Below are positions 8,516 through 16,498 of a stretch of DNA of 64,000 nucleotides, piece after piece. The position numbers and the translations under genes were made by a program. Each line of letters starts with the position of its first letter. The stretch's first letter is position 1. The DNA comes from Microcoleus vaginatus PCC 9802 (GTDB lineage Bacteria > Cyanobacteriota > Cyanobacteriia > Cyanobacteriales > Microcoleaceae): positions 5,221,001 through 5,285,000 of the forward strand of contig CP031740.1 of assembly GCA_022701275.1 (NCBI GenBank). Direction: 5' to 3'. The notes under the pieces are model-generated. The model was not told where the DNA came from and searched no databases. It saw nothing but the letters and a program-made list of their open reading frames with translations.

Positions 8516-8552
8516 CAGATCTAACCATCTTTGTTTTTTAGCTGATTAACTG

Positions 8553-8927
8553 ATGTCATCTCAAGTGGTTTTTGGAAATGCGGGCGCTGAAGGGGCAAGT
8601 CGGGGCGGGTGGTTTGCGGGTCACTTTATTACCCCTGAAAACGACGCGCGATCGACTTCTGTTTTAGAGGTAAAATGGGGCACTCACCCCGCCGGAGATT
8701 GTAGGACTCAGTGGGCGGTAAATGCTGCCGCCACCACGCTTTCTATCCTGGTAAAAGGGCGGTTTCGGCTGCAATTTCCCGAGCAAGAAATCTTGCTTTC
8801 TCGCGAAGGAGATTATGCTCTGTGGCAGCCGGGAGTGCCTCATTATTGGTCAGCCGAGGAGGATTCGGTGATCGTGACTGTGCGGTGGCCTTCGCTGTCG
8901 GGAGATAGTTCGGGAATTAAGAATTAA
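8553..8927 (+). CDS. Cupin-domain protein, small
   Basis: A 124-residue protein with the single-cupin pattern. Around residues 40-70 is a hydrophobic beta strand (TTLSILVKGRFRLQFPE). Around residues 80-110 is EGDYALWQPGVPHYWSAEED, matching the second cupin motif G.....PxG.PHxW. The first-motif histidines are poorly preserved, so metal binding is uncertain. The gene converges with galK and the two 3' ends overlap by 11 bp (8917-8927). Substrate unknown. Confidence 0.75.
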   Translation: MSSQVVFGNAGAEGASRGGWFAGHFITPENDARSTSVLEVKWGTHPAGDCRTQWAVNAAATTLSILVKGRFRLQFPEQEILLSREGDYALWQPGVPHYWSAEEDSVIVTVRWPSLSGDSSGIKN

Positions 8928-9996
8928 CTTTAACTTCTGGAACCAAAACGCGACCGTTATAACCCGCGCGCTGGTAGCGATCGATCGCCTCTGATGCGAT
9001 AACACCCGCTTTCCCACTCTCCACCAAGGCTACGCAAGCACCGCCAAAACCTCCGCCCGTCAGCCTTGCGCCGAAGACTCCCGGGATTGACTGCAAGATG
9101 GCCGCGAGCGTGTCTACTGCCGCTACCGAAACTTCGTAGTCGTCGCGCTGGCTGGCGTGGGAAGCATTCATTAACTCACCAAAACGCTCTGCCGACACAG
9201 ATTTTACGGCTTCGAGCACGCGGTTGTTTTCGGTAACGACGTGGCGCGATCGCCTTTTGAGGGGTTCTGGCAATACTTCGACTGCTTGGGGATCGGCGAT
9301 ATCCCTGAGAGCTTTAACTCCCAATATCCGCGCGGATTCCTCGCACTCGGCGCGGCGCTCGTTGTAGCCGCTTCCTGCTGCTAGTTTGTGGCTTTCGCCG
9401 CTGTCAATTATTAAAATTTCTGTGCCTGCGGGAAAAGGTACCGGGCGGCATTCCAGGCTGCGGGTGTCGATAAATAGCATGGTGTTGGTATCTGCTAAAC
9501 TCGACGCCATTTGATCCATGATGCCACAGTTCAAGCCGGCATACTGGATTTCGGCTTGCTGTCCGATTTGAGCTAGCCGCACGTCGTCTAGGGGGAGGTT
9601 CAGCAGCGCGCGCAGTCCTCTGAGGGTGGCTATTTCTAAAGCGGCGCTGCTGGACAAACCGGCTCCGATCGGCACATTCGAGGTAATGTAGAGATTTATT
9701 GGCGGTACTTTGTATCCTTCTTTTTCTAAAAGTCTGAGGCAGCCACAGATATAACTGACGAAGTTTTGCGGTATTGTATCGTCGTCTGAATAATTTATGA
9801 GTTCGTCATATTCTGCTGAATAAAAATGGTGTCGATCGTCACTGCTGAAGCCGATTTGTACTGTTGTGCGCTGGGGAATCGCAGTTGGAAGTACAAATCC
9901 ATCGTTGTAGTCTGTGTGTTCGCCCAGCAGGTTTACTCTTCCGGGTGCGCTGGCTGTGGTTTTAGGTAATGTACCAAATACTCGTTGGAATTTCAT
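8917..9996 (-). CDS. galK: Galactokinase
   Basis: A 359-residue GHMP-family kinase that phosphorylates galactose at C1 (Leloir pathway). The galactokinase signature GRVNLLGEHTDYNDGFVLP is at residues about 19-37. The ATP-binding GHMP loop PIGAGLSSSAALE is near 110, and the third motif GGGFGGACVAL near the C-terminus. Length fits bacterial GalK. ATG at 9996. Heptamer repeats occupy the upstream region at 10011-10059. No galT or galE neighbour is visible, so galactose supply or cell-wall sugar metabolism cannot be deduced from context. Confidence 0.95.
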   Translation of the reverse strand: MKFQRVFGTLPKTTASAPGRVNLLGEHTDYNDGFVLPTAIPQRTTVQIGFSSDDRHHFYSAEYDELINYSDDDTIPQNFVSYICGCLRLLEKEGYKVPPINLYITSNVPIGAGLSSSAALEIATLRGLRALLNLPLDDVRLAQIGQQAEIQYAGLNCGIMDQMASSLADTNTMLFIDTRSLECRPVPFPAGTEILIIDSGESHKLAAGSGYNERRAECEESARILGVKALRDIADPQAVEVLPEPLKRRSRHVVTENNRVLEAVKSVSAERFGELMNASHASQRDDYEVSVAAVDTLAAILQSIPGVFGARLTGGGFGGACVALVESGKAGVIASEAIDRYQRAGYNGRVLVPEVKVNS

Positions 9997-10010
9997 TTTT
10001 GGGGAAGTGG

Positions 10011-10059
10011 TAATTGGTTATTGGTTATTTGTTATTGGTTATTTGTTATTGGTTATTTG
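10011..10059. repeat. Seven-copy heptamer tandem repeat (TTATTGG/TTATTTG)
   Basis: Exact 7-bp periodicity: one TAATTGG, then alternating TTATTGG and TTATTTG units. It lies 14 bp upstream of the galK start codon on its coding strand and in the divergent galK-rsmA region. It belongs to the class of cyanobacterial short tandemly repeated repetitive (STRR) sequences. Confidence 0.9.
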
Positions 10060-10273
10060 GAAAAACAGCTATCCGTGTCTCCGTGACTTACGTGTTGTGC
10101 TGTTGGTAATTGGGAAGAAATAAATTTATTTTTTCTCGTTTGTCCTTATTATAGTGCCCAATTTTTTTGGTTAATTCAACCCCTGTTAACAAAAATAAAC
10201 ATCACCGTCGGTTGGGAAAAGATATTGAGCTGTGATAGAATGACAGGCTAAGATTTCTCCAAAAATTCAAAAA

Positions 10274-11095
10274 ATGCGATCGACCAGACCCCGGAAACAG
10301 TTTGCTCAACATTGGCTCAAAAGCGAGAAAGCCTTAGATAAGATTGTGAAAGCGGCTTCTTTGGATCGCGATCGCGTCCTGGAAATTGGGCCGGGTACGG
10401 GGATTTTGACTCGGCGTTTGCTGCCTGCTGCTGAGTCTGTTGTTGCTGTGGAGATCGATCGAGATTTGTGTCTCAAGCTAGCCAAACAACTCGGCAAAAC
10501 CGACAATTTTTTACTGCTACAAGGGGACATCTTGGAAATGGACTTAGAGGCGGAACTAACGGCCTTTCCCAAATTCCAAAATCCCAATAAAGTTGTTGCC
10601 AACATTCCCTATAATATCACCGGCCCGATTCTGCAAAAACTGCTGGGAACGATATCTGTTCCTGCGGCTAAACCCTTCGATTCGATCGTGCTGTTAGTGC
10701 AGAAAGAAGTGGCCCAAAGGCTTTACGCTAAACCGGGTTCGACAGCTTTTGGCGCTTTGTCGGTGCGGGTGCAGTATTTAGCAGAATGCGAGTTAATTTG
10801 CGATGTGCCGTCTAAAGACTTTTTTCCGCCACCAAAAGTCGATTCTGCCGTGGTGCGGCTGGTTCCGAGACTGATAGAAACTCCGGCGGTTAATCCGCGC
10901 TATTTGGAGAATTTAGTTAAGTTGGGATTTGGTAGCAAGCGCAAAATGCTGCGAAATAATTTGAAAGGGGCTGTGGACTTAGATAAACTTGTTCAATTGC
11001 TAGAAGAGTTACAGATAAATCCTCAATCTCGCGCTGAAGATTTAAGCGTGGATCAATGGGTAAGTTTGAGTAATAATATTATGGGCGATGTTTGA
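10274..11095 (+). CDS. rsmA: 16S rRNA (adenine1518/1519-N6)-dimethyltransferase
   Basis: A 273-residue KsgA/RsmA protein that dimethylates two adjacent adenines in the 3' hairpin of 16S rRNA during 30S maturation. Motifs: N-terminal QHWLK, SAM-binding motif I VLEIGPGTGILT, acidic VEIDRD, and catalytic motif IV NIPYNITGPI. The C-terminal helical domain includes the typical FGSKRKMLRNNLK. Start at ATG 10274 in MRSTRPRKQFAQHW. In many cyanobacteria rsmA is followed directly by ispE; here an opposite-strand kinase gene of about 1.55 kb lies between them. Confidence 0.96.
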   Translation: MRSTRPRKQFAQHWLKSEKALDKIVKAASLDRDRVLEIGPGTGILTRRLLPAAESVVAVEIDRDLCLKLAKQLGKTDNFLLLQGDILEMDLEAELTAFPKFQNPNKVVANIPYNITGPILQKLLGTISVPAAKPFDSIVLLVQKEVAQRLYAKPGSTAFGALSVRVQYLAECELICDVPSKDFFPPPKVDSAVVRLVPRLIETPAVNPRYLENLVKLGFGSKRKMLRNNLKGAVDLDKLVQLLEELQINPQSRAEDLSVDQWVSLSNNIMGDV

Positions 11096-11193
11096 AGTTC
11101 AGGATTGTGTTAGATACCAGAATTATTAAATAATTCTGATACCTGGGTATTTTTTTAATAAGAACTTTTCGGTGTGACTACTAACAGTTTAAT

Positions 11194-12747
11194 TTAGGTT
11201 TGATGGGGATTATTAAAGGTTTCTTGCAGGGTAATCGGAATTTTAATAATAAATTCTGCACCTTTCCCCGGGGCAGAAATACAGTGCAATTCGCCTTTAT
11301 GTCTTACTGTGATAATTTGATAGCCAATCGATAAACCTAATCCCGTGCCTTTACCTACTGGTTTAGTGGTAAAAAATGGATTAAATAACTGGTTCCTCAC
11401 CGATTCAGTTATTTCTGGCCCGTTGTTGCTAATTCGGATTTCTACCACTTGACTGTCTGAAAGTTTGGTAGAAATTTTGATGAGGCAGCGATTAGCTTCA
11501 TTGCCTGCCATCGACTCGCTGTGGCTGTCATCTTCTAAAGCATCAATAGCATTAGCTAGGATATTCATAAACACTTGATTTAGCTGTCCGGGATAGCACT
11601 CTATTTTCGGTAAATTGCCATATTCCTTGAGAACTTGAATGCTCCACAAATCTGGCTTAGCATTCAATCTGCTTTGCAAAATCATCAGTGTGCTGTCAAT
11701 TCCTTCATGAATGTCGGCTACTTTCCTTTCTGCTTCGTCATGGCGAGAAAAAATTCGCAGCGACTTGACAATACCAAAAATCCGCTCGGCGCCGTTTCTC
11801 ATAGAAATTAATATTTTTGGCAGGTCAGAGATGATAAAGTCTAAATCTATAGACTCGATTTTTTCTTTAAGTGTGGGTAGGGGATTCGGATACTGTTCTT
11901 GATAGATATTCACCAGTTTGATTAAAGTATCGGCATACTCACGGGTGTGAGTAAGATTGCCGTAAATAAAGTTAATCGGATTGTTGATTTCATGAGCAAG
12001 CCCAGCGACCAATTGCCCCAAAGATGACATTTTTTCGCTGTGAATTAGCTTTGATTGAGCCTGCTTCAATTCAGACAAGGCTTGTTCGAGCTGTTGAGTT
12101 TGAGACTTTAACTCTGCGGTGCGTTCCTCAACTCGAATTTCTAATTCTTCTTTAGCTTTTTTTAGCGCAGCTTCTGCTAATTGGCGCTCGACAATTTCCG
12201 ATGCTAGGAGTCGGTTTGCCAATTCTAAATGTTGAGTTTGAGACTTTAACTCTGCGGTGCGTTCCTCAACTCGAATTTCTAATTCTTCTTTGGCTTTTTG
12301 TAGTGCAGCTTCTGCTAATTGGCGATCGACAATTTCAGATTCTAGGAGTCGGTTGGCGGATTCTAACTGTGCGGGACTCGGAAGTGCTAGGGCTTGAGGG
12401 ATTAAGTCTACCAAAAGTATGGCTGTAGCAAAGGAAATAAGGGCAGTAATTGCTTTCATTGTTCCTGAAAGCCAATAGGTAGGATGCCAAAGCGTCCAGA
12501 CTTCAAATATGTGAGTGATGCCACAGGCGACGATAAAGCCTCCAAACATGGTAAAGATCCAGTCAAAGGGCAAATCTTCGCGTTTGGAAATAAAATAAAT
12601 CAGTGTAATCGGGATAGAGAAATATGCTAGTGCAATGATCGAATCTGAGGCGACGTGAAGCCAGACTAACGGGGTCTGCCAGAGATAGCAGTGACCGTGA
12701 GGAATAAATGACCCGGAACTAAAAAAAGTTTTCCACATTTCCTGCAT
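11194..12747 (-). CDS. Ethylene-receptor-type membrane histidine kinase
   Basis: A 517-residue protein. Residues 25-120 form three TM helices resembling the ethylene-binding domain of plant ETR1 and Synechocystis Etr1. Asp35, Tyr42, Ile45, Pro46, Ile72, Cys75 and His79 correspond to ETR1 Asp25, Tyr32, Ile35, Pro36, Ile62, Cys65 and His69, all at a constant +10 offset; Cys/His bind copper in ETR1. There is no GAF domain. Residues 131-222 are a tandemly duplicated 46-residue coiled coil. The kinase core then has the H-box LVAGLAHEINNPINF (His252), N-box NQVFMNILANAIDAL and G-box GKGTGLGLSIGYQI, but no receiver domain. It lies between rsmA and ispE on the opposite strand. A soluble response-regulator partner is not nearby. 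Ethylene binding is inferred from residues only. Confidence 0.9.
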   Translation of the reverse strand: MQEMWKTFFSSGSFIPHGHCYLWQTPLVWLHVASDSIIALAYFSIPITLIYFISKREDLPFDWIFTMFGGFIVACGITHIFEVWTLWHPTYWLSGTMKAITALISFATAILLVDLIPQALALPSPAQLESANRLLESEIVDRQLAEAALQKAKEELEIRVEERTAELKSQTQHLELANRLLASEIVERQLAEAALKKAKEELEIRVEERTAELKSQTQQLEQALSELKQAQSKLIHSEKMSSLGQLVAGLAHEINNPINFIYGNLTHTREYADTLIKLVNIYQEQYPNPLPTLKEKIESIDLDFIISDLPKILISMRNGAERIFGIVKSLRIFSRHDEAERKVADIHEGIDSTLMILQSRLNAKPDLWSIQVLKEYGNLPKIECYPGQLNQVFMNILANAIDALEDDSHSESMAGNEANRCLIKISTKLSDSQVVEIRISNNGPEITESVRNQLFNPFFTTKPVGKGTGLGLSIGYQIITVRHKGELHCISAPGKGAEFIIKIPITLQETFNNPHQT

Positions 12748-12837
12748 AATATTTCCTTTGAGTTGTGAGAAAATGGATGCGGACTGGTGTCAATTAATTG
12801 CAACCAGGGGTTTCTTTCACCTGCGGCTTAATCACCT

Positions 12838-13815
12838 ATGCGTTCATATTCTCTGTTAGCTTCAGCAAAAATCAATCTGTATTTGGAAATCATAGGCGAT
12901 CGCCCGGACGGATATCACGAACTGGCGATGGTACTTCAAAGTATAGATTTAGCCGATCGAATTGACTTGCGCGCGATTGGTACGGACACGATTCGCGTGC
13001 GCTGCGATCACCCGCAAGTCCCTCCTGATAAGAATAACCTGGCCTACCGGGCGGCGGATTTGTTGGCGAAGCAATTCCCCGATGCTTTGGCGAAATACGG
13101 CGGAGTCGAGATTGCCATTCACAAGCAGATTCCAGTGGCGGCGGGGCTTGCCGGCGGTTCTGCCAATGCGGCTGCGGTTTTAGTCGGGATGGATTTGCTG
13201 TGGCAATTGGGACTTACTCAGTCGGAGTTGCAAGAATTGGGGGGAACTTTGGGTTCGGATGTGCCTTTTTGCATTGCGGGAGGTACGGCTTTGGCAACTG
13301 GTCGCGGGGATAAACTGTCGCCTCTGCCTGATTTGGCAGGCTTTTCTGTGGTTTTGGCGAAGTACCGCAATCTCAGTATTTCCACGGCATGGGCGTATCA
13401 AACTTATCGCCAGCAGTTCAGTAGTTCCTATTGTGCAGTGGAAGATTTGGGGTGCCGCCGGGAACGGCTGCATTCGGGCCCGATGGTGGGGGCGATCGCC
13501 CAAAAAGATCGATCAAAAATTGGTCAATTGCTACACAACGATTTAGAAAAAGTTGCTTTGCCCGTGTACCCGCAGGTGTTGCAGTTGCGGCAGGCTTTTG
13601 AGTCGGCGGGGGCTTTGGGAACGATGATGTCGGGTTCCGGGCCGACGGTGTTTGCGCTGGCCGAGTCTTCCGAGCAGGCTCAGCAACTTATGGAACGGGT
13701 TAAAATTGCGATCGCTTCTCCAGATTTGGATTTTTGGGTAGCACAGTTTAGCAATACTGGAATTCAGATTTTTTCGGAGGGAAACGAGACGAAACCGCCG
13801 ATTTCGAGGGTGTAA
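12838..13815 (+). CDS. ispE: 4-diphosphocytidyl-2-C-methyl-D-erythritol kinase
   Basis: A 325-residue GHMP kinase of the MEP isoprenoid pathway, which supplies carotenoids and the phytyl chain. The N-terminal SAKINLYLEIIGDRPDGYHEL is the IspE signature (lysine, and the substrate-binding D..GYH). The ATP loop VAAGLAGGSANAAA is near residue 102, and the C-terminal MMSGSGPTVFAL forms motif 3. Start at ATG 12838; the same frame has no better upstream start. It is followed by the DUF3082 gene, the usual cyanobacterial neighbour. Confidence 0.96.
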   Translation: MRSYSLLASAKINLYLEIIGDRPDGYHELAMVLQSIDLADRIDLRAIGTDTIRVRCDHPQVPPDKNNLAYRAADLLAKQFPDALAKYGGVEIAIHKQIPVAAGLAGGSANAAAVLVGMDLLWQLGLTQSELQELGGTLGSDVPFCIAGGTALATGRGDKLSPLPDLAGFSVVLAKYRNLSISTAWAYQTYRQQFSSSYCAVEDLGCRRERLHSGPMVGAIAQKDRSKIGQLLHNDLEKVALPVYPQVLQLRQAFESAGALGTMMSGSGPTVFALAESSEQAQQLMERVKIAIASPDLDFWVAQFSNTGIQIFSEGNETKPPISRV

Positions 13816-13962
13816 CTCGAAGAGGGTGCGATCACCATCGCCCGTTAAACCTGTCTAACAGGCGAGGGTCAAGATGAATCTAACTTTTCGCAGAGTCTAT
13901 TGAGATCGAAGAACTGATAATATGCCATGCAACACCGATTTTAGTTTTGGTGAATTAACCAG

Positions 13963-13997
13963 AAATCTAAAATCTAAAATCTAAAATCTAAAATCGC
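13963..13997. repeat. AAATCTA heptamer repeat abutting a start codon
   Basis: Four exact AAATCTA units and one partial unit (AAATCGC) end one base before the ATG at 13999. The repeat occupies the place where a ribosome-binding site would be; no Shine-Dalgarno is present. The same heptamer in permuted form precedes sbcC. Confidence 0.9.
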
Positions 13998-13998
13998 C

Positions 13999-14352
13999 AT
14001 GACTGATTTAACTAATCCAAATTCTACTTCTAAACCTCTGAGTTCGGCTGGAGATGCAACCTCTGCATCTTCGACGCCGCCGACGATTTTGCGGTGCGTG
14101 ATGGGTTCGCTGATCGCGGGCGGGTTTGCGACGGCTTTGTACGCGCTAACTTTGTCGATCGTCCAAACTTTTGCAAATTCGCCCATTCATTCTGACAATG
14201 TGACTGCGATTAATATTGGCGCGGCTGTGCGAACTTTAGTCATGGGGATTGTGGCTTTGGGCGCGGGTGTTTTTGCTTTTGCATCTTTGGGTTTGATGCT
14301 GCTGGCTGTGCAACTTTTAATTCAAAAGTTGCTAAAGAAACCTACAGCTTGA
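13999..14352 (+). CDS. DUF3082-type small membrane protein
   Basis: A 117-residue protein. A polar Ser/Thr-rich N-terminus (1-30) is followed by two hydrophobic helices (about 33-60 with GSLIAGGFATALYALTLS, and about 72-108). This matches the cyanobacterial DUF3082 family, typically encoded just after ispE as here (183-bp gap). Function unknown. The start codon is preceded directly by a heptamer repeat instead of a Shine-Dalgarno. Confidence 0.8.
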   Translation: MTDLTNPNSTSKPLSSAGDATSASSTPPTILRCVMGSLIAGGFATALYALTLSIVQTFANSPIHSDNVTAINIGAAVRTLVMGIVALGAGVFAFASLGLMLLAVQLLIQKLLKKPTA

Positions 14353-14406
14353 AGTCTAGCAATTGCAAGAATTGGGCTACACAAACTTTCATGTGCAAGG
14401 CAAAGA

Positions 14407-15054
14407 GTGAAGAGTAAGATCGAAGCAAGGGAATTATTTACGATCGGACACTCCAATCTGAGTATTGAAGCGTTTGTTTTGCTGCTGCAACAACACGGAA
14501 TTACGGCGGTTGCGGACGTGCGATCGCATCCTTTTAGCCGCTATTTACCTCATTTTAATAAATCTGAAATTAAAGCTTCTCTGTCAAGTGTCGGCATTCA
14601 ATATGTTTTTTTAGGCAAAGAGTTGGGCGCGAGACCGGAGGATTTAAGCTGTTACGATTCTAGCGGTAAAGCTTTATACGATCGCATAGCAGCCACTCCT
14701 CTATTTTCCGCAGGAATTGAGCGCTTGCTAAAAGGCGCATCCAATTATAAAATCAGTTTAATGTGTGCGGAAAAAGACCCACTTACTTGTCACCGGACTA
14801 TTTTAGTGTGCCACAAACTTAAAGAATTTAATTTCCCGATTAATCATATTCTGTCAGATGGCAATTTAGAATCGCACCAGCATTTAGAAGAAAGACTTTT
14901 GAGCAAGTTTAACAAAGGCAAAAAAAATAATCAGCCAATCCAGCTAAGCTTGTTTGAATTAGAGCCTCAAGTTAAAGAAGAAACAGTTGATTTAGCAGCA
15001 GCTTTTCACCGTCATGGATTAGAAATCGCTTATGTCAGCAAAGAAAGCAATTAA
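14407..15054 (+). CDS. DUF488-family protein
   Basis: A 215-residue protein. The N-terminus FTIGHSNLSIEAFV with DVRSHPFSR, and the Cys/His segment MCAEKDPLTCHR near residue 120, are hallmark motifs of DUF488. The conserved Cys, Asp and His suggest a small catalytic or metal site, but the family has no agreed activity. The start is GTG at 14407, the first start in frame ahead of the conserved TIGHS. A Lys-rich linker and a C-terminal 'QLSLFELEP' tail follow. It shares direction with the DUF3082 gene, 54 bp after it. Confidence 0.85.
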   Translation: MKSKIEARELFTIGHSNLSIEAFVLLLQQHGITAVADVRSHPFSRYLPHFNKSEIKASLSSVGIQYVFLGKELGARPEDLSCYDSSGKALYDRIAATPLFSAGIERLLKGASNYKISLMCAEKDPLTCHRTILVCHKLKEFNFPINHILSDGNLESHQHLEERLLSKFNKGKKNNQPIQLSLFELEPQVKEETVDLAAAFHRHGLEIAYVSKESN

Positions 15055-15222
15055 TTTATTTACAAAATCGGTCGATGTTGGCGGGTTTTGCTAAGCGAAA
15101 ATATTTAAATTCCTGCCCGCAAAAGCTAATTTTTTAGGGACACAATGCGCCCATTACTGCTAGAAGTAGCGCGTCAAACGATTTTTCGCATAAGTCCTGA
15201 ACAACTCTTGACATCGCATACA

Positions 15223-15269
15223 TTTATAAAATAGGGTACAGCCCTCCGCGCCCACCCTATTTTTATAAA
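15223..15269 (+). terminator. Long near-perfect hairpin between DUF488 and coiled-coil genes
   Basis: TTTATAAAATAGGG (15223-15236) pairs with CCCTATTTTTATAAA (15255-15269) with one bulged base. The stem is AT-rich at its base and G/C-rich at its tip, around a loop rich in C. TTTTCTTCG follows. Usable on either strand; probably ends the DUF488 transcript 168 bp upstream. Confidence 0.55.
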
Positions 15270-15338
15270 TTTTCTTCGAGTTTTAACGTTGTTCATGCTA
15301 TAATTCTGCGGGACTGTAGCAGAAAGGGGTGCTTTTTG

Positions 15339-16097
15339 ATGAAAGCAGAATTTTATTTTGACTGTCACAAATATATTTGCAGTTTAGTTCAAGTAGATTT
15401 TGTCAAAGAATTAAAAATAAAAAATCATCAAGGTTTTGTTTTGGCTGTTAAGCAAGGAGAAAAGATTGGACTTTTGGGGAAAAGCCGCCATAATGCTAAA
15501 CAAGTTGATGTATCTAAGCCGCATTTTTATAATGTAATTAAAGCGGCTATGAGCGCTTTGGAATTAGAAACTAAAAATGAGGTGATATTAGAGAGAAATC
15601 GAACTCTTGCTGATGCCGAAGAAATGATTCAGCAGCAAAACCGAGAAATTCGCGTTCTCAACGAACAGATTAGAATGCTTGCGACTAAGGTTGAGGAATT
15701 GTCAAGGGAAAAGCAGCAGTTATCAATGCAGCTAGTAGACAAGGAAATCAGGAAAACTGAAATTAGTCAAGAAAGTGATGATTTTTTTGCTATAGCAAAA
15801 TATTTAGTGACGGCGGAAAGTGAGCATCGGATTGGAGAAGTTGAAATTAATGAAAAAATCGAAGAATTGTCTGTTCAAGCTTCTGGGTTAGCGGGGCAGT
15901 TAATCGCAAATCAACAGAATTGGGAGGAGATTGAGGAAGAGGAAGAAATCAGCGAGGGCGATGTTGAAATTGTTGATTTTGAAATTATAGAAGAAGTAGA
16001 AGAAAATATCAAAAAAGTAGAAGTTCAAGGAGGCGAAAGTGAAATTAAGCGACTGCCTAAAAGGGCTTCCAACAAAAGGATGAGAAAGAAATCTTAA
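15339..16097 (+). CDS. Coiled-coil protein with acidic C-terminal region, function unknown
   Basis: A 252-residue protein. Residues 1-75 form a compact basic N-domain (KAEFYFDCHKYIC, then KQGEKIGLLGKSRHNAKQVD). Residues about 80-140 are a heptad-rich coiled coil with many Glu, Gln and Leu. From about 185 the sequence is strongly acidic (a run of E/D near 195-225) and it ends in a basic tail KRMRKKS. The ATG at 15339 is preferred over TTG 15336 because AAAGGGG sits upstream at usable spacing. No family recognised. It could be a structural or nucleic-acid-associated protein; that is a guess from composition only. Confidence 0.65.
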   Translation: MKAEFYFDCHKYICSLVQVDFVKELKIKNHQGFVLAVKQGEKIGLLGKSRHNAKQVDVSKPHFYNVIKAAMSALELETKNEVILERNRTLADAEEMIQQQNREIRVLNEQIRMLATKVEELSREKQQLSMQLVDKEIRKTEISQESDDFFAIAKYLVTAESEHRIGEVEINEKIEELSVQASGLAGQLIANQQNWEEIEEEEEISEGDVEIVDFEIIEEVEENIKKVEVQGGESEIKRLPKRASNKRMRKKS

Positions 16098-16107
16098 TGC
16101 TTTAGTT

Positions 16108-16214
16108 ATATAGCAATCCTCGGATCATTTGTGAATTTCTTACTCCCGAGCGAGCGGGTTCGGGGAGGGTTGGGGTAGGGTAAAAATTTACGACTCCTGC
16201 AAGGATTGCTATAT
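16108..16214. repeat. MITE-like element with 13-bp terminal inverted repeats
   Basis: ATATAGCAATCCT (16108-16120) and AGGATTGCTATAT (16202-16214) are perfect inverted repeats enclosing about 80 bp with a G-rich run (GGGTTCGGGGAGGGTTGGGG). TA-ended termini fit a Tc1/IS630-type MITE. It encodes nothing. Its right end overlaps the stop of the small minus-strand frame at 16209. Confidence 0.7.
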
Positions 16215-16451
16215 GACTCGTTTAATTGTGGCGATCGCATTTTGGCAAAATTGCTCAACAGTTAACCGGAAAAACCCCTCGCAGCCGATCGCCCGTTTTC
16301 CCCCTGCAGCCTCGCCCACAACAAAATTTTGACAATTATTCAGGGCGATCGGTAAAATTACAGGTACGATCGAACTATTGTCAGCAGCATTAAATCCTTC
16401 AGTAATTAGTCGTTTGCCAACAGTCACATAATTGTTGACAATATTGCACAA
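16209..16451 (-). pseudogene. Possible gene remnant next to the MITE
   Basis: An 80-codon frame starting with TTG, with fairly coding-like composition (VGKRLITEGFNAADNSSIVP, later GGKRAIGCEGFFRLTVEQF). Its stop codon lies inside the terminal repeat of the adjacent MITE, so it could be a gene tail truncated by insertion. I do not recognise a family, and it may equally be a chance frame in the metH upstream region. Confidence 0.25.
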
Positions 16452-16498
16452 TAGATAAAATTGTAAATATATAGCACCGGCGTTTTTTTTGACCGCTT

